Notes: a model not told the origin generated them from the sequence alone. A DNA stretch of 64,000 nt from Pseudarthrobacter defluvii (GCF_030816725.1 NZ_JAUSYG010000001.1:4030001-4094000), one strand, 5' to 3'; counted from the first letter of the stretch, positions 32,332 through 41,551 are shown. A program made the numbers and translations.

Positions 32332-33051
32332 TTATGGCTCGCCGAAGCCGGCTTCCACCAGGCCGCCCACGTATTCGACAGCCCGTTCCGCATCCGCGCC
32401 CCATGCTTCCACGTGCAGCACTGCGCCTTTGCCGGCGCCCAGGGTCATCAACCCGGTCATGGAGGCGCCATCCACTCCGTTGATGGTGACTTCGGCATCG
32501 AGGGAGGCGAGTCCCCCTGCCACTTTCGCGGCGGGCCGGGCGTGCATGCCTGCCTGGTTCACCAGTTCGAAGTCCCCAGTGCAGTCGGGTGGGGCGCTGG
32601 TGACGGGCTCCAGCTCCTCCTCCCCGGAAGACGCTGGCTCCGCCTGTTGCACAATGCGTCCTGCTGCTTCGGCGGCCTTCCGGACCGCCTGCACGTCAGC
32701 TCCGCCCTGGGCCGCGACGGCAGCTGCCACCAGGCCTTCCACCAGCGGGGCGTCGGCAAGCAGCACGCCGGCCGGATCCTCCAGGAATTCAAGGGCTGAT
32801 TCCGCGGTCATTACGGCCGATCCCAGGTCCGTAATGACCACGGTGCCATCAGCCACCGCGCCGTCCCCGCTCCCCTGTTCACTGCCCCTTTCCAGAGCGG
32901 CGAGGACCTTCTCCAGGCTGGTACCGATCCTGCCGTCGTCGGTGCCGCCGGCGGGGATGATCTTCACGTCCGGCGCCATTTGGGCGGCAAGTTCCACGGC
33001 GCCGTCGGCAATCTTTTCGCTGTGGGACACCACCACGATGCTGACGGTCAC
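32332..33051 (-). CDS. dhaM: Dihydroxyacetone kinase phosphotransfer subunit DhaM (EIIA-HPr)
   Basis: Passes phosphate from the PTS to ADP bound on DhaL. Two domains are visible in 239 residues: an EIIA-mannose-like domain with the active histidine in IVVVSHSEKIADG (about residue 10), and, after an acidic linker, an HPr domain with FELVNQAGMHARPAAKVAGG (active histidine in GMHARPA). The enzyme I domain present in the E. coli protein is absent, so separate enzyme I must feed it. Its start overlaps dhaL by four bases. Confidence 0.93.
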   Translation of the reverse strand: MTVSIVVVSHSEKIADGAVELAAQMAPDVKIIPAGGTDDGRIGTSLEKVLAALERGSEQGSGDGAVADGTVVITDLGSAVMTAESALEFLEDPAGVLLADAPLVEGLVAAAVAAQGGADVQAVRKAAEAAGRIVQQAEPASSGEEELEPVTSAPPDCTGDFELVNQAGMHARPAAKVAGGLASLDAEVTINGVDGASMTGLMTLGAGKGAVLHVEAWGADAERAVEYVGGLVEAGFGEP

Positions 33052-33680
33052 GCAGCCGCCCCAACCGCCGCGCGCAGGATCAGCGCGCTGGACACTGCTC
33101 CCGGGTCCCGGTGGCCTGCACTGCGTTCGCCAAGATAGCTGGCGCGGCCTTTCCGCGCCACCATCGGGTCGGTGGCCACCGCCCCTGCCTCGGCAGCCTC
33201 AGCTGCGGCCACCAGGACACTGAGAACGTCCGTACTGCCGCCGTCGGCTGCCGCACGGGCAGCATCAACTGCCGGGGTCCACGCATCCACCATGGTCTTG
33301 TCCCCGGACTCCGCCTTGCCGCGCGCCACGATCCCGTCCCGGGCCGCCTCCAACGCGCCGGCCCACGCAGCCGGATCGATCTCAGCGGAATCGCCCAGCG
33401 CGGTGGCGGCGCGAAGGAACGCGGTCCCGTAGAGGGGGCCGGCAGCGCCGCCCACCTTGGACATCAGGGTCATGGCGGTCATCTTCAACGCCGCGCCCGG
33501 CGTCTCAGGGGTGGATTCGCCGAGCTTGACAAGGACCGCCTGGAAGCCGCGGTCCATGTTCTCGCCGTGGTCCGAGTCCCCGATGGCGCGGTCCAGCTCG
33601 ATAAGTTCAACCCGGTGTTCGGCCATGGCCTGCGCACACAGGGTCAGCCACTTTACGGCCCAGTTGGCATCCAGCACCAC
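33048..33680 (-). CDS. dhaL: Dihydroxyacetone kinase ADP-binding subunit DhaL
   Basis: The 210 residues match DhaL, which holds ADP/ATP permanently and phosphorylates the DhaK-bound substrate. The magnesium-nucleotide site is seen in ELDRAIGDSDHGENMDRGF (conserved aspartates), with LMSKVGGAAGPLYGTAFLRA and ESGDKTMVDAWTPAVDAA also typical, and the C-terminal RKGRASYLGERSAGHRDPGA loop. It is between dhaK and dhaM with almost no spacing, so the three are one transcript. Confidence 0.95.
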   Translation of the reverse strand: MVLDANWAVKWLTLCAQAMAEHRVELIELDRAIGDSDHGENMDRGFQAVLVKLGESTPETPGAALKMTAMTLMSKVGGAAGPLYGTAFLRAATALGDSAEIDPAAWAGALEAARDGIVARGKAESGDKTMVDAWTPAVDAARAAADGGSTDVLSVLVAAAEAAEAGAVATDPMVARKGRASYLGERSAGHRDPGAVSSALILRAAVGAAA

Positions 33681-33682
33681 GG

Positions 33683-34684
33683 CTACACGCCCCAGCGCAG
33701 CGCGGGGGTATGCACGGGGGCGTCCCAGAGTTCCGTGAGCTCGTCGTCGAGCCGGAGGACCGAGATGGAACAGCCCTGCATCTCCAGCGCGGTGATGTAG
33801 TTGCCCACGAGCGACCGTTCCACTGTGGCCCCGGCATCGCCCAGTACCTGCACGGCCCGCCGGTACACGATGTAGAGCTCGCTCAGCGGCGTGCCGCCCA
33901 TGCCGTTGACGAAAAGCAGCACCTTGTCGCCGGAGCTGATCTTCAGGTCGGCAAGGACGGGTTCCAGCAGGCGGTTGGTGATGCTGTCCGCATTTTCCAT
34001 GGGGATCCGGTGCCTGCCGGGTTCGCCGTGGATGCCAATACCGATCTCGATCTCATCCTCGGCGAGATCGAAACTTGGCGTGCCTGCGTGCGGCACCGTG
34101 CAGGCTGACAGCGCAACACCCATGGTCCTGACGTTGGCGTTGACCCGTTCGCCGATGGCGGCCACGGCATCGAGGCTGTCACCACGCTCGGCAGCGGCAC
34201 CGGCGATCTTCTCCACCAGCACGGTGCCGCCCACGCCGCGGCGGCCTGCGGTGTACAGCGAGTCCTCCACCGCCACGTCGTCATTGACCAGCACGGTGCG
34301 GACGCTGACGCCTTCAGCCTCAGCCAGTTCGGCCGCCGTCTCGAAGTTCAGGACGTCGCCGGTGTAGTTCTTGACGATATGTACGACGCCGGCGCCGGAG
34401 TTCACTGCCAGGGTGGCGGGAAGGATCTGGTCCGGCGTTGGTGAGGTGAACACCGCCCCCGGCACCGCGGCGTCGAGCATTCCCTGCCCAACATAACCGG
34501 CATGCAGCGGCTCGTGTCCGCTTCCGCCGCCGGAAACCAGCCCCACCTTGCCTGCCACGGGCGCGTCCTTGCGCGTGACGTAGATGGGGTCTTCGCTGAT
34601 GGTGACCAGGCCGGCGTGTGCCAGGCCAAAGCCCTGGACAGCTTCCTGGACAACGGATTTTGGATCGTTGATGAGTTTCTTCAT
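33683..34684 (-). CDS. dhaK: Dihydroxyacetone kinase substrate-binding subunit DhaK
   Basis: Binds dihydroxyacetone covalently through a histidine, here in [15 protein letters not shown] (about residue 220). The 333 residues show the family opening [20 protein letters not shown] and [20 protein letters not shown]. The ATG at 34684 is preceded by AGGAGC; a longer open frame upstream has no similarity. First gene of dhaKLM. No DhaR or DhaQ-type regulator and no glycerol dehydrogenase is adjacent, so the operon's control is not visible here. Confidence 0.95.
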   Translation of the reverse strand: MKKLINDPKSVVQEAVQGFGLAHAGLVTISEDPIYVTRKDAPVAGKVGLVSGGGSGHEPLHAGYVGQGMLDAAVPGAVFTSPTPDQILPATLAVNSGAGVVHIVKNYTGDVLNFETAAELAEAEGVSVRTVLVNDDVAVEDSLYTAGRRGVGGTVLVEKIAGAAAERGDSLDAVAAIGERVNANVRTMGVALSACTVPHAGTPSFDLAEDEIEIGIGIHGEPGRHRIPMENADSITNRLLEPVLADLKISSGDKVLLFVNGMGGTPLSELYIVYRRAVQVLGDAGATVERSLVGNYITALEMQGCSISVLRLDDELTELWDAPVHTPALRWGV

Positions 34685-34812
34685 GGCGTTGCTCCTGGCT
34701 GTGCTCCTGAAGGATGTGTCTCGTACCCTACTACCGGCATTGCGGCTGGCGGTAGATTCGTTCTTCCCGGAATTTCGGACCCCGATGCCGGGCAGTTGAT
34801 TCCGGATGCAGC

Positions 34813-34842
34813 AAAGGGACAGCCCCCAATGACTGTCCCTTT
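34813..34842 (-). terminator. Hairpin terminator after the N-acetyltransferase gene
   Basis: AAAGGGACAG at 34813-34822 pairs perfectly with CTGTCCCTTT at 34833-34842, with short T-runs at the outer edges on both strands. It lies 90 bases beyond the N-acetyltransferase stop, in the 248-base gap before dhaK. The rest of the gap presumably carries the dhaK promoter. Confidence 0.6.
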
Positions 34843-34932
34843 CCTGAGGCCCCCACATACCGGCCTTCAAAAGTTTATCCATCAAATCGAGTAAAACCAA
34901 GAGGGCTTCGCGGAGTGCAGTCTCCAATCCCG

Positions 34933-35442
34933 TCAGAGGGTGCGGATCATCCGGGTGTTACCCAAGGTATTCGGCTTGACGCGGGCCAGGTCCAGGAACT
35001 CCGCCACGCCTTCGTCGTGGGAGCGGAGGAGCTCCGAGTAGACCTCCGGATCCACAGCTGACTGGTCCGCCATCACCTCGAAGCCGTGGCGCTTGAAGAA
35101 GTCCACCTCGAAGGTGAGGCAGAAGACCCGGGCCACCCCCAGCGCCCGGGCCTCCTCCAGCAGGCTTTCCACCAGGACGTGCCCCACCCCTCTGCCGCGC
35201 CACTCCCCCGAAGCCGCCAAGGTGCGGATTTCGGCCAGGTCCTCCCACATGACGTGCAGTGCTCCACAGCCGATCATTTCGCCGTCGCTGGACTCGGCAA
35301 TACGGAACTCCTGGAGGCTCTCGTAATACGCCACCGTCTCCTTCGCCATCAAAATGCGCTCCTCGGCCAGGGGCGCCACCAGCCTCTTGATGGCAGGGAC
35401 GTCGCTGGTGCGTGCTGGGCGGATGTGGAAGGAGTTGGTCAC
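34933..35442 (-). CDS. GNAT amino-acid N-acetyltransferase (ArgA-like)
   Basis: A 169-residue GNAT protein close to the short N-acetylglutamate synthases of Actinobacteria, the first step of arginine synthesis. The acetyl-CoA loop is [20 protein letters not shown]; further family segments are [34 protein letters not shown] and [19 protein letters not shown]. The last (F-F-x-x-x-G-F) is typical of this group. No arginine gene is nearby. ATG at 35442. Confidence 0.85.
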   Translation of the reverse strand: MTNSFHIRPARTSDVPAIKRLVAPLAEERILMAKETVAYYESLQEFRIAESSDGEMIGCGALHVMWEDLAEIRTLAASGEWRGRGVGHVLVESLLEEARALGVARVFCLTFEVDFFKRHGFEVMADQSAVDPEVYSELLRSHDEGVAEFLDLARVKPNTLGNTRMIRTL

Positions 35443-35512
35443 AAAGCCATCCTACGAGGCGTGACGGCTGCTAATGGTTGCGGATGGGCTGGGGCGTTCG
35501 GGTACCGGCGCC

Positions 35513-35560
35513 ATTTGTGTAGGCGCCGTCAAAGCGAGGAACGAGCAGGCGCGGGCAAAT
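35513..35560 (+). repeat. Palindromic repeat, copy A
   Basis: A 48-base element with complementary ends (ATTTG and CAAAT), an inner stem GCGCC/GGCGC and the loop GTCAAAGCGAGGAACGAG, which is identical in all three copies. The upstream flank (GGCTGGGGCG, seven bases, ACCGGCGCC) is shared with copy B. It sits just beyond the 3' end of the S9 peptidase gene. Confidence 0.8.
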
Positions 35561-35590
35561 ACCTCGGCCGACGGCGCGAAGCCCGCGAAC

Positions 35591-37711
35591 TTACAGGCCT
35601 AGTTCGCCCGGCAGTTCGGTGTCCTGGCCCAGGACGTTCTTTGCCAGGAACCACTCCACCACCTGGTACCAGACCTTGGCGTGCTGTGGCTGGAGGACCC
35701 AGTGGTTCTCGTCCGGGAAGTACAGGAACCGGTGCGGCGTCTGTCCGTCCTGGTCCGCCGAGAGCCGGGACTTGGACAGCAGTTCGTACCAGAGCCGCAG
35801 GCCTTCGCCGATGGGCACCCTGTAGTCCTTGTCGCCATGGATTACCAGCATGGGGGTGCTGATGTTCTCCGCATGGAGGTGGGGCGAGTTCTCCAGCGCC
35901 ATCTCCTCCGTCATCTCCTTCAGCCAGTACTGCGAGGCGTCGGTGGTGGGCCCGAACTGGTCCAGGGCCCAGAGGCTGGCATGGGTAACCACTGCCTTGA
36001 ACCGGTCCGTATTGCCGGCCACCCAGTTGGCCATGTAGCCGCCGAAGGAGCCGCCCATCGCCGCAGTCCGGGTCTCATCAATGTCGGGGCGTTCCACCGC
36101 CGCATCGGTCACGGCCATGAGGTCCGTAAAGGGCGCCTTCCCCCACGACCCCCAACCGCGCTGGATGTACGACTGCCCGTAGCCTGTGGAGAGCGCGGGG
36201 TCCGGCAACAGCACTGCGTACCCTTTCGCAGTGAGGAGCCAGGGGTTCCAGCGCCACGTCCAGGCGTTCCAGGACCCAAGCGGACCGCCATGGATCCACA
36301 GGAGCAGCGGCGCCGGATGGTCCGCTGAGGCACCGTCGGGGAGGGCAAGGTAGGCGGGCACGCGCCAGCCGTCCACGGCGGTGGCGGCAACGCGTTCCAA
36401 CCGGCCGGGGAAGGACGGACGATCAGCCGGGGCAGGCAGGCGGGTGGTTTCGCCCGTGGCCAGGTCGATCCGCACGGCCTCCGGAGGGAACCCGTACGAA
36501 CTGCGCAGGGCATAGGCGGTGCGCCCCTCCGGCGAAACCACGACGTCGGAGTAGGCCGCAGCGTCCTGCGTCACCCGGGTGACGCCAACCTCAGCGGCAG
36601 CCGCCGGAACGCTGACCCGGAAAACCGGCGATGCGCCGTCGTCGTCCGCTGTGACCAGGATGGCGGAGCCGTCCGGAAGCCAGGCTGCGGGCCTGGGCCA
36701 GCGGTCCCAGTCGTGGGCAAGGGGCTGCAGCCCGGCGTCCTCGGCGGTCCCGCCGGAGACGTCCAGCAGGTTCATCCTGACCTCAGGGGCCTGCTGCGGG
36801 GTGGAGTCGCTCTCGCTGACCACCACGAGCGTACGCCCGTCGGGGCTGACGGGACCCGGGAAGAAGCTCATGCCTTCCTGGTCCAGCAGCACCTTGAGGC
36901 CCCCGGATGCCACATCCACTGCCACCAGGATTGACCGGCTGTCCGCCTTGGCAAGGGGCTTGGTGTAGCTGCTGTAGACGGTCTTCCCGTCGGGGCTGGC
37001 CACAGTCGCGGCCTCCCTGAGCCGCGGGCCGGCGTCGGGCGTCAGGTTGCGCAGGACCAAAGGGGCAGTCGCGTCAACTGTTGTTGGCCTGCCGGGTCCC
37101 TTGTCCTCCCCCGCTTCAACCGCGAAGATCCGCGGCTGGCCGGGCCCGAGGTCGGCGTCCCAGTACCGGACCGGATATTCGCTGTGCAGGATGGCCGAGA
37201 CCTTCTTGTCCTTGCGGGACTTGCGCCGTTCGGCGTCATCCTCCTCATCCGCCGACCCAGCCAGGACCTCCGCGGTCAGGAACGCCGCATCAGCATCACT
37301 GGCCGTCATCACCCTGCCCGCACCACCCGGCCGGCTGAGGACTACCCGCGCCTCACCGCCGTCGGCCGGAAGGAGCCACAGCGCGCTGACCGGTTCTTCG
37401 TCAGGGCTGTCCGGATCGGGCCGGGCAGACGTGAAGTAGACGTCGCCGTTGGCTGCGAAGGCGGCGCCGGCCTCGCCCTTGGCGCTGCGGGTGATCCGCC
37501 GGGCGTGCTTCTGCCCGGCCGGGTCCAGCTCCCACAGGGCACTGGCGAATTCGGTGCCCTTGCCGTTCAAGGTACTCACCGTGGTCACCAGCCGCGAACC
37601 GTCGGGGCTCAGGGCCAGCCCGCTTACCCGGGGGATGGACAGGTAGTGGTCGAGGTCATGGAAAGGGGTCAAAGGTTGCTCATCCGGGATCGCCGGATTC
37701 TGATTAGCCAT
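35591..37711 (-). CDS. S9 family (prolyl oligopeptidase-type) serine peptidase
   Basis: A roughly 706-residue serine peptidase: an N-terminal beta-propeller (YLSIPRVSGLALSPDGSRLV and further SPDG repeats) followed by an alpha/beta hydrolase domain. The catalytic serine is in AAMGGSFGGYMANWVAG, the aspartate in VIHGDKDYRVP and the histidine in FPDENHWVLQP. No signal peptide is seen, so it probably degrades peptides in the cytoplasm. The ATG at 37711 (MANQNPAIPDEQPL) is chosen over one five codons upstream. Repeat copies A, and B plus C, bracket the gene. Confidence 0.92.
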   Translation of the reverse strand: MANQNPAIPDEQPLTPFHDLDHYLSIPRVSGLALSPDGSRLVTTVSTLNGKGTEFASALWELDPAGQKHARRITRSAKGEAGAAFAANGDVYFTSARPDPDSPDEEPVSALWLLPADGGEARVVLSRPGGAGRVMTASDADAAFLTAEVLAGSADEEDDAERRKSRKDKKVSAILHSEYPVRYWDADLGPGQPRIFAVEAGEDKGPGRPTTVDATAPLVLRNLTPDAGPRLREAATVASPDGKTVYSSYTKPLAKADSRSILVAVDVASGGLKVLLDQEGMSFFPGPVSPDGRTLVVVSESDSTPQQAPEVRMNLLDVSGGTAEDAGLQPLAHDWDRWPRPAAWLPDGSAILVTADDDGASPVFRVSVPAAAAEVGVTRVTQDAAAYSDVVVSPEGRTAYALRSSYGFPPEAVRIDLATGETTRLPAPADRPSFPGRLERVAATAVDGWRVPAYLALPDGASADHPAPLLLWIHGGPLGSWNAWTWRWNPWLLTAKGYAVLLPDPALSTGYGQSYIQRGWGSWGKAPFTDLMAVTDAAVERPDIDETRTAAMGGSFGGYMANWVAGNTDRFKAVVTHASLWALDQFGPTTDASQYWLKEMTEEMALENSPHLHAENISTPMLVIHGDKDYRVPIGEGLRLWYELLSKSRLSADQDGQTPHRFLYFPDENHWVLQPQHAKVWYQVVEWFLAKNVLGQDTELPGELGL

Positions 37712-37810
37712 GCCCCGATTCAACACGGCTTGTGCTCCCCGTCACAAACTGGGGGGGCCGACACGCTGATGGGTTGACTGGGGTTGGCTGGGGCGCGCCG
37801 CCACCGGCGC

Positions 37811-37860
37811 CATTTGCCGCTTGCTGCTCGTTCCTCGCTTTGACGCAAGCTACACAAATG
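37811..37860 (-). repeat. Palindromic repeat, copy B (inverted core)
   Basis: Same element as copy A with its loop on the minus strand. Outer arms CATTTG/CAAATG and inner arms GCTTGC/GCAAGC differ from copy A but stay complementary. The plus-strand flank before it matches the flank of copy A in the same orientation, so the core is inverted relative to its flank. Confidence 0.8.
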
Positions 37861-37911
37861 ACCCCGGCGGCCGCGCTTCGCCTGAAGTCCACCAGTGCAC
37901 GAGGTGGCGGA

Positions 37912-37975
37912 CATCAGGGATTTACGTAGGCGGCGTCAAAGCGAGGAACGAGCAGGCGCCGGGAAATCTCTGATG
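37912..37975 (+). repeat. Palindromic repeat, copy C
   Basis: Third copy, 51 bases from copy B and in the opposite orientation. Outer arms CATCAGGGATTT/AAATCTCTGATG pair at 11 of 12 positions, inner arms are GGCG/CGCC, and the loop is the same as in A and B. The gap 37712-38061 otherwise holds only the clpC terminator. Confidence 0.8.
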
Positions 37976-38009
37976 GCCGTCACCGGACCCAACCACGGTG
38001 TCGTTAAAG

Positions 38010-38054
38010 AGCCAAAGCCCCGCCGCTCCTTTGCGGAGTGGCGGGGCTTTGGCT
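38010..38054 (-). terminator. clpC terminator
   Basis: A 15-bp perfect stem pairs AGCCAAAGCCCCGCC (38010-38024) with 38040-38054 around a 15-base loop, seven bases beyond the clpC stop. On the minus strand it is followed by TTTAA after the stem. Confidence 0.8.
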
Positions 38055-38061
38055 GTGGAGA

Positions 38062-40554
38062 CTAGACGCTCGGGGCGATCTCCGGGATGCGCGGCTTGGC
38101 GTTGCCTGCGAAGGTGAACTTCGCGTCGTCGCCTTCGCCTTCGACATCCACTACGACGATGTCGCCGGGGTGGATCTCGCCGAAGAGGATCTTCTCGGAC
38201 AGCTGGTCCTCGATCTCCCGCTGGATGGTGCGGCGCAGCGGCCGGGCACCCATGGCGGGATCGTAGCCGCGGGTTGCCAGAAGCACCTTGGCGGCCTTGG
38301 TGAGCTCGATGCCCATGTCCTTGTCCTTGAGCCGCTTCTCGAGGCGGGTCACGAACAGGTCCACGATCTCGATGATCTCGTCCTGGGTGAGCTGCGGGAA
38401 CACCACGACGTCGTCAACACGGTTCAGGAACTCGGGGCGGAAGTGCTGCTTGAGTTCCTCCGTGACACGGGCACGCATGCGGTTGTAGCCGGTCTGCGTG
38501 TCGGTGCCGGACTGGAAGCCGGTGGCGACGCTCTTGGAGATGTCCCGGGTACCCAGGTTGGTGGTCATGATGATCACGGTGTTCTTGAAGTCCACCACGC
38601 GGCCCTGGGAGTCGGTCAGGCGGCCGTCTTCCAGGATCTGCAGCAGCGAGTTGAAGAGGTCCGCGTGGGCCTTTTCCACTTCGTCGAACAGCACCACGGA
38701 GAACGGACGGCGGCGGACCTTCTCGGTCAGCTGGCCACCCTCTTCGTAGCCCACGTAGCCCGGAGGGGCACCGAAGAGCCGCGAAACGGTGTGCTTCTCG
38801 GAGTACTCGGACATGTCCAGGGTGATGAGGGCGTCCTCTTCGCCGAACAGGAACTCCGCGAGGGCCTTGGCCAACTCGGTCTTTCCGACGCCGGTGGGGC
38901 CGGCGAAGATGAACGAGCCACCGGGACGCTTGGGGTCCTTGAGCCCTGCACGGGTGCGGCGGATGGCCTGGGACAGTGCCTTGATGGCCTCGTCCTGGCC
39001 GACGACGCGCTTGTGCAGTTCGTCTTCCATCTTGAGCAGGCGCGAGGACTCTTCCTCGGTCAGCTTGAAGACGGGGATGCCGGTGGAGTTGGCCAGCACC
39101 TCGGCGATGAGATCCTCATCCACCTCGGAGATGTCGTCCATGCCGCCGGACTTCCAGTGGCGTTCCTTCTCCGACCGCTCGGAGATCATCTTCTGCTCCT
39201 TGTCGCGGAGCGCGGCAGCGCCTTCGAAGTCCTGCGCGTCGATGGCGGATTCCTTCTCCATCTTCAGCTTGGCGATGCGCTCGTCCATGGCCTTGAGCTC
39301 CGGCGGAGCGGTCATGCGGCGGATGCGCAACCGGGCGCCGGCCTCGTCGATCAGGTCGATCGCCTTGTCCGGCAGGAAGCGGTCCGAGATGTAGCGTTCG
39401 GCCAGGCTGGCAGCGGAGGCCAGGGCGCCATCGGTGATGGTGACGCGGTGGTGTGCCTCGTACCGGTCGCGCAGGCCCTTGAGGATCTCAATGGCGTGTG
39501 CCACGGAGGGTTCCTTGACCTGGATCGGCTGGAAGCGGCGCTCCAGGGCGGCATCCTTCTCGATGTGCTTGCGGTACTCGTCCAGCGTGGTGGCGCCAAT
39601 GGTCTGCAGCTCACCGCGGGCAAGCATGGGCTTCAGGATCGAGGCCGCATCGATGGCGCCTTCGGCGGCGCCCGCACCCACCAGGGTGTGGATCTCGTCG
39701 ATGAACAGGATGATGTCGCCGCGGGTGCGAATCTCCTTGAGGACCTTCTTCAGGCGCTCCTCGAAGTCACCGCGGTAGCGGGAGCCTGCCACCAGGGAAC
39801 CGAGGTCCAGGGTGTACAGCTGCTTGTCACGGATGGTCTCCGGGACATCACCGCGCACGATCGCCTGGGCAAGGCCTTCGACGACGGCAGTCTTGCCGAC
39901 GCCCGGCTCGCCGATGAGGACCGGGTTGTTCTTGGTGCGGCGGGAAAGGACCTGCATGACGCGTTCCATTTCCTGCTCGCGGCCGATGACCGGGTCCAGC
40001 TTGTTCTCGCGCGCAGCCTGGGTCAGGTTACGGCCGAACTGGTCCAGGACCACGGAACCGGCGGGTGCGCCTTCTGGCTGTCCGCCGCCGACGCCTGCGC
40101 CGGTGGTTTCCTTGCCCTGGTACCCGGAGAGGAGCTGGATGACCTGCTGGCGGACCCGGTTGAGGTCGGCGCCGAGCTTGACCAGAACCTGGGCAGCGAC
40201 ACCTTCACCTTCCCGGATCAGGCCGAGCAGGATGTGCTCCGTGCCGATGTAATTGTGGCCCAGCTGGAGGGCTTCGCGCAGCGAGAGCTCCAGTACCTTC
40301 TTGGCACGGGGGGTGAAGGGGATGTGACCGGAGGGAGCCTGCTGGCCCTGCCCAATGATCTCCTGCACCTGCTCGCGAACGCCGTCGAGCGAAATGCTCA
40401 AGGACTCAAGAGCTTTGGCGGCAACGCCCTCACCCTCATGGATCAAACCCAAGAGGATGTGTTCGGTACCGATGTAATTGTGGTTCAGCATGCGTGCCTC
40501 TTCTTGGGCAAGCACAACTACGCGACGGGCACGGTCCGTAAATCGCTCAAACAT
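38062..40554 (-). CDS. clpC: ATP-dependent Clp protease ATP-binding subunit ClpC
   Basis: HSP100 unfoldase that feeds ClpP. The 830 residues contain two N-terminal Clp repeats (each with [16 protein letters not shown] or [16 protein letters not shown]), AAA domain 1 with Walker [17 protein letters not shown], the UVR/middle region ([16 protein letters not shown]), and AAA domain 2 with [20 protein letters not shown]. The C-terminal half includes the ClpP-loop region. GGAG is upstream of the ATG at 40554. In Actinobacteria clpC is often controlled by ClgR; I could not identify a ClgR site. Confidence 0.97.
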   Translation of the reverse strand: MFERFTDRARRVVVLAQEEARMLNHNYIGTEHILLGLIHEGEGVAAKALESLSISLDGVREQVQEIIGQGQQAPSGHIPFTPRAKKVLELSLREALQLGHNYIGTEHILLGLIREGEGVAAQVLVKLGADLNRVRQQVIQLLSGYQGKETTGAGVGGGQPEGAPAGSVVLDQFGRNLTQAARENKLDPVIGREQEMERVMQVLSRRTKNNPVLIGEPGVGKTAVVEGLAQAIVRGDVPETIRDKQLYTLDLGSLVAGSRYRGDFEERLKKVLKEIRTRGDIILFIDEIHTLVGAGAAEGAIDAASILKPMLARGELQTIGATTLDEYRKHIEKDAALERRFQPIQVKEPSVAHAIEILKGLRDRYEAHHRVTITDGALASAASLAERYISDRFLPDKAIDLIDEAGARLRIRRMTAPPELKAMDERIAKLKMEKESAIDAQDFEGAAALRDKEQKMISERSEKERHWKSGGMDDISEVDEDLIAEVLANSTGIPVFKLTEEESSRLLKMEDELHKRVVGQDEAIKALSQAIRRTRAGLKDPKRPGGSFIFAGPTGVGKTELAKALAEFLFGEEDALITLDMSEYSEKHTVSRLFGAPPGYVGYEEGGQLTEKVRRRPFSVVLFDEVEKAHADLFNSLLQILEDGRLTDSQGRVVDFKNTVIIMTTNLGTRDISKSVATGFQSGTDTQTGYNRMRARVTEELKQHFRPEFLNRVDDVVVFPQLTQDEIIEIVDLFVTRLEKRLKDKDMGIELTKAAKVLLATRGYDPAMGARPLRRTIQREIEDQLSEKILFGEIHPGDIVVVDVEGEGDDAKFTFAGNAKPRIPEIAPSV

Positions 40555-40860
40555 TTCGCCACACTCCTAGCTACGACGTACTTTGATGCTACGTGGCCCG
40601 TCCGGTGATGTGGAGCATGTTCGCCACAGGGGAAACCCGGCCGCTTGCGGGAATAGGCGCAGCAGTGAGCTGCAGCGCTACAGAACGGGCCCCAAGGGCA
40701 GGGGAAGCTGACACAGCAAACCGGTTCCGGCCGTGCCGCGGGGTCCTCAGACCCATAGGCCCACCAAATAGACCGGCCATCCAGCGGACCGGCCGCCCCC
40801 CCCCCGGAATTGGGCCAATTGAGCGGACCCTGCCCGTAGCAGCATTATCGGAAAATTGAA
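40555..40860. other. Gap upstream of clpC with a 10-base C tract
   Basis: About 300 bases without a convincing gene. It should hold the clpC promoter; CATCAAAGTACGTCGTAGC on the minus strand near 40570-40590 is the AT-richest part. A run of ten C lies at 40796-40805. I see no terminator or tRNA in it other than the lsr2 terminator that follows. Confidence 0.5.
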
Positions 40861-40896
40861 AAACCCCGCCCCGCCGTGCGGCGGTAAGCGGGGTTT
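40861..40896 (-). terminator. lsr2 terminator
   Basis: AAACCCCGC at 40861-40869 pairs with GCGGGGTTT at 40888-40896, with a CCGCC/GGCGG inner stem. It lies 20 bases beyond the lsr2 stop, with a T-rich edge on the minus strand. Confidence 0.75.
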
Positions 40897-40916
40897 CGGT
40901 GGAGCTAAAGGCGGTG

Positions 40917-41246
40917 CTAGGAATTTGCCTTTTGGTAGGCTTCCTGGATTTCGGCCTGAATTCGGCCGCGGCTGTTAACCGTGTAGCCGTTATCCCGTGC
41001 CCATTGCCGGATTTGTGCTGAGTCGTGGCTGCGTCCCCCGGTTGGCGCCTTGGTCCGCTGCGCGCGGCCCCCGGACGCCTTGCGCGCGGCGTTGATGAAC
41101 CTCTCTAATGAAGACCGAAGTTCAGCGGCATTGCCTGCCGACAGGTCAATCTCGTAGTTGACCCCGTCGAGGCCAAACTTCACATTCTCGTCAGCGGATC
41201 CCCCATCCAGATCATCAACGAGGATGATGTTTACTTTCTGTGCCAT
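40917..41246 (-). CDS. lsr2: Lsr2 family nucleoid-associated protein
   Basis: Small H-NS-like silencer that bridges DNA and binds AT-rich minor grooves. The 109 residues have the N-terminal dimerisation domain (MAQKVNIILVDDLDGGSADE, then VNYEIDLSAGNAAELRSSLE), a basic linker, and the C-terminal DNA-binding domain with the RGR motif (AQIRQWARDNGYTVNSRGRI). It lies downstream of lysS, its common actinobacterial neighbour. The AT-richer DNA just upstream (41250-41340) could be a target of its own silencing. Confidence 0.95.
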   Translation of the reverse strand: MAQKVNIILVDDLDGGSADENVKFGLDGVNYEIDLSAGNAAELRSSLERFINAARKASGGRAQRTKAPTGGRSHDSAQIRQWARDNGYTVNSRGRIQAEIQEAYQKANS

Positions 41247-41349
41247 TAAAGGTCTTCCTCTTGGGTTTTCAGAAAAGCAGGATGTTTCCCAAAAAAATTA
41301 TGACTCTTATCTTGGCAACGCGTCAAAGCGCCTAATGGTTCCTTGGGGA

Positions 41350-41374
41350 TAAACCCCGAAAGTTGGGGGTTTTA
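41350..41374 (-). terminator. Short terminator after the small membrane protein gene
   Basis: AAACCCC at 41351-41357 pairs with GGGGTTT at 41366-41372 around an eight-base loop, directly beyond the stop of the small gene that follows lysS. It separates that operon from lsr2. Confidence 0.55.
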
Positions 41375-41375
41375 T

Positions 41376-41549
41376 CTATTCGGACTCGGAACCCGGCCGG
41401 TCCGTCGGGTGAACGGCGGAATCGGCTTCGGCCTGGGCGCGGGCCTCCGCCTGCCGCTCAGCCTTATCGGCGTTAAAGATCGCCTTCATGGCGAACCAGA
41501 ACAGCAGGCCCACCACCAGGGAGGGAAGGAGAACTGCTACGTATTCCAT
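41376..41549 (-). CDS. Small single-pass membrane protein following lysS
   Basis: A 57-residue protein: MEYVAVLLPSLVVGLLFWFA is one transmembrane helix, followed by an amphipathic, charged tail (MKAIFNADKAERQAEARAQA and a polar end). It starts two bases after the lysS stop, with GAAGGG from the lysS end serving as ribosome binding site. Codon use fits the neighbours. I recall similar short proteins after lysS in related Micrococcaceae, but the function is unknown. Confidence 0.75.
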   Translation of the reverse strand: MEYVAVLLPSLVVGLLFWFAMKAIFNADKAERQAEARAQAEADSAVHPTDRPGSESE

Positions 41550-41551
41550 GA

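Noticed and set aside
35513..37975. Reading the repeat copies as a CRISPR array
   Set aside because: Only three copies, irregular spacing, different orientations and no cas genes.
38038..40608. Very long plus-strand open frame (over 850 codons) opposite clpC
   Set aside because: It is antisense to a complete ClpC; its residues are low complexity and reflect the mirror of G/C-rich third positions. The same applies to long frames opposite pstCA (13730-15934), ftsH (54091-56541), prfC (23885-25705) and lysS (41555-43162).
40593..40859. Possible small plus-strand gene in the gap upstream of clpC
   Set aside because: Pro/Arg-rich, spans the C tract and probable promoter, no ribosome binding site or recognisable family.
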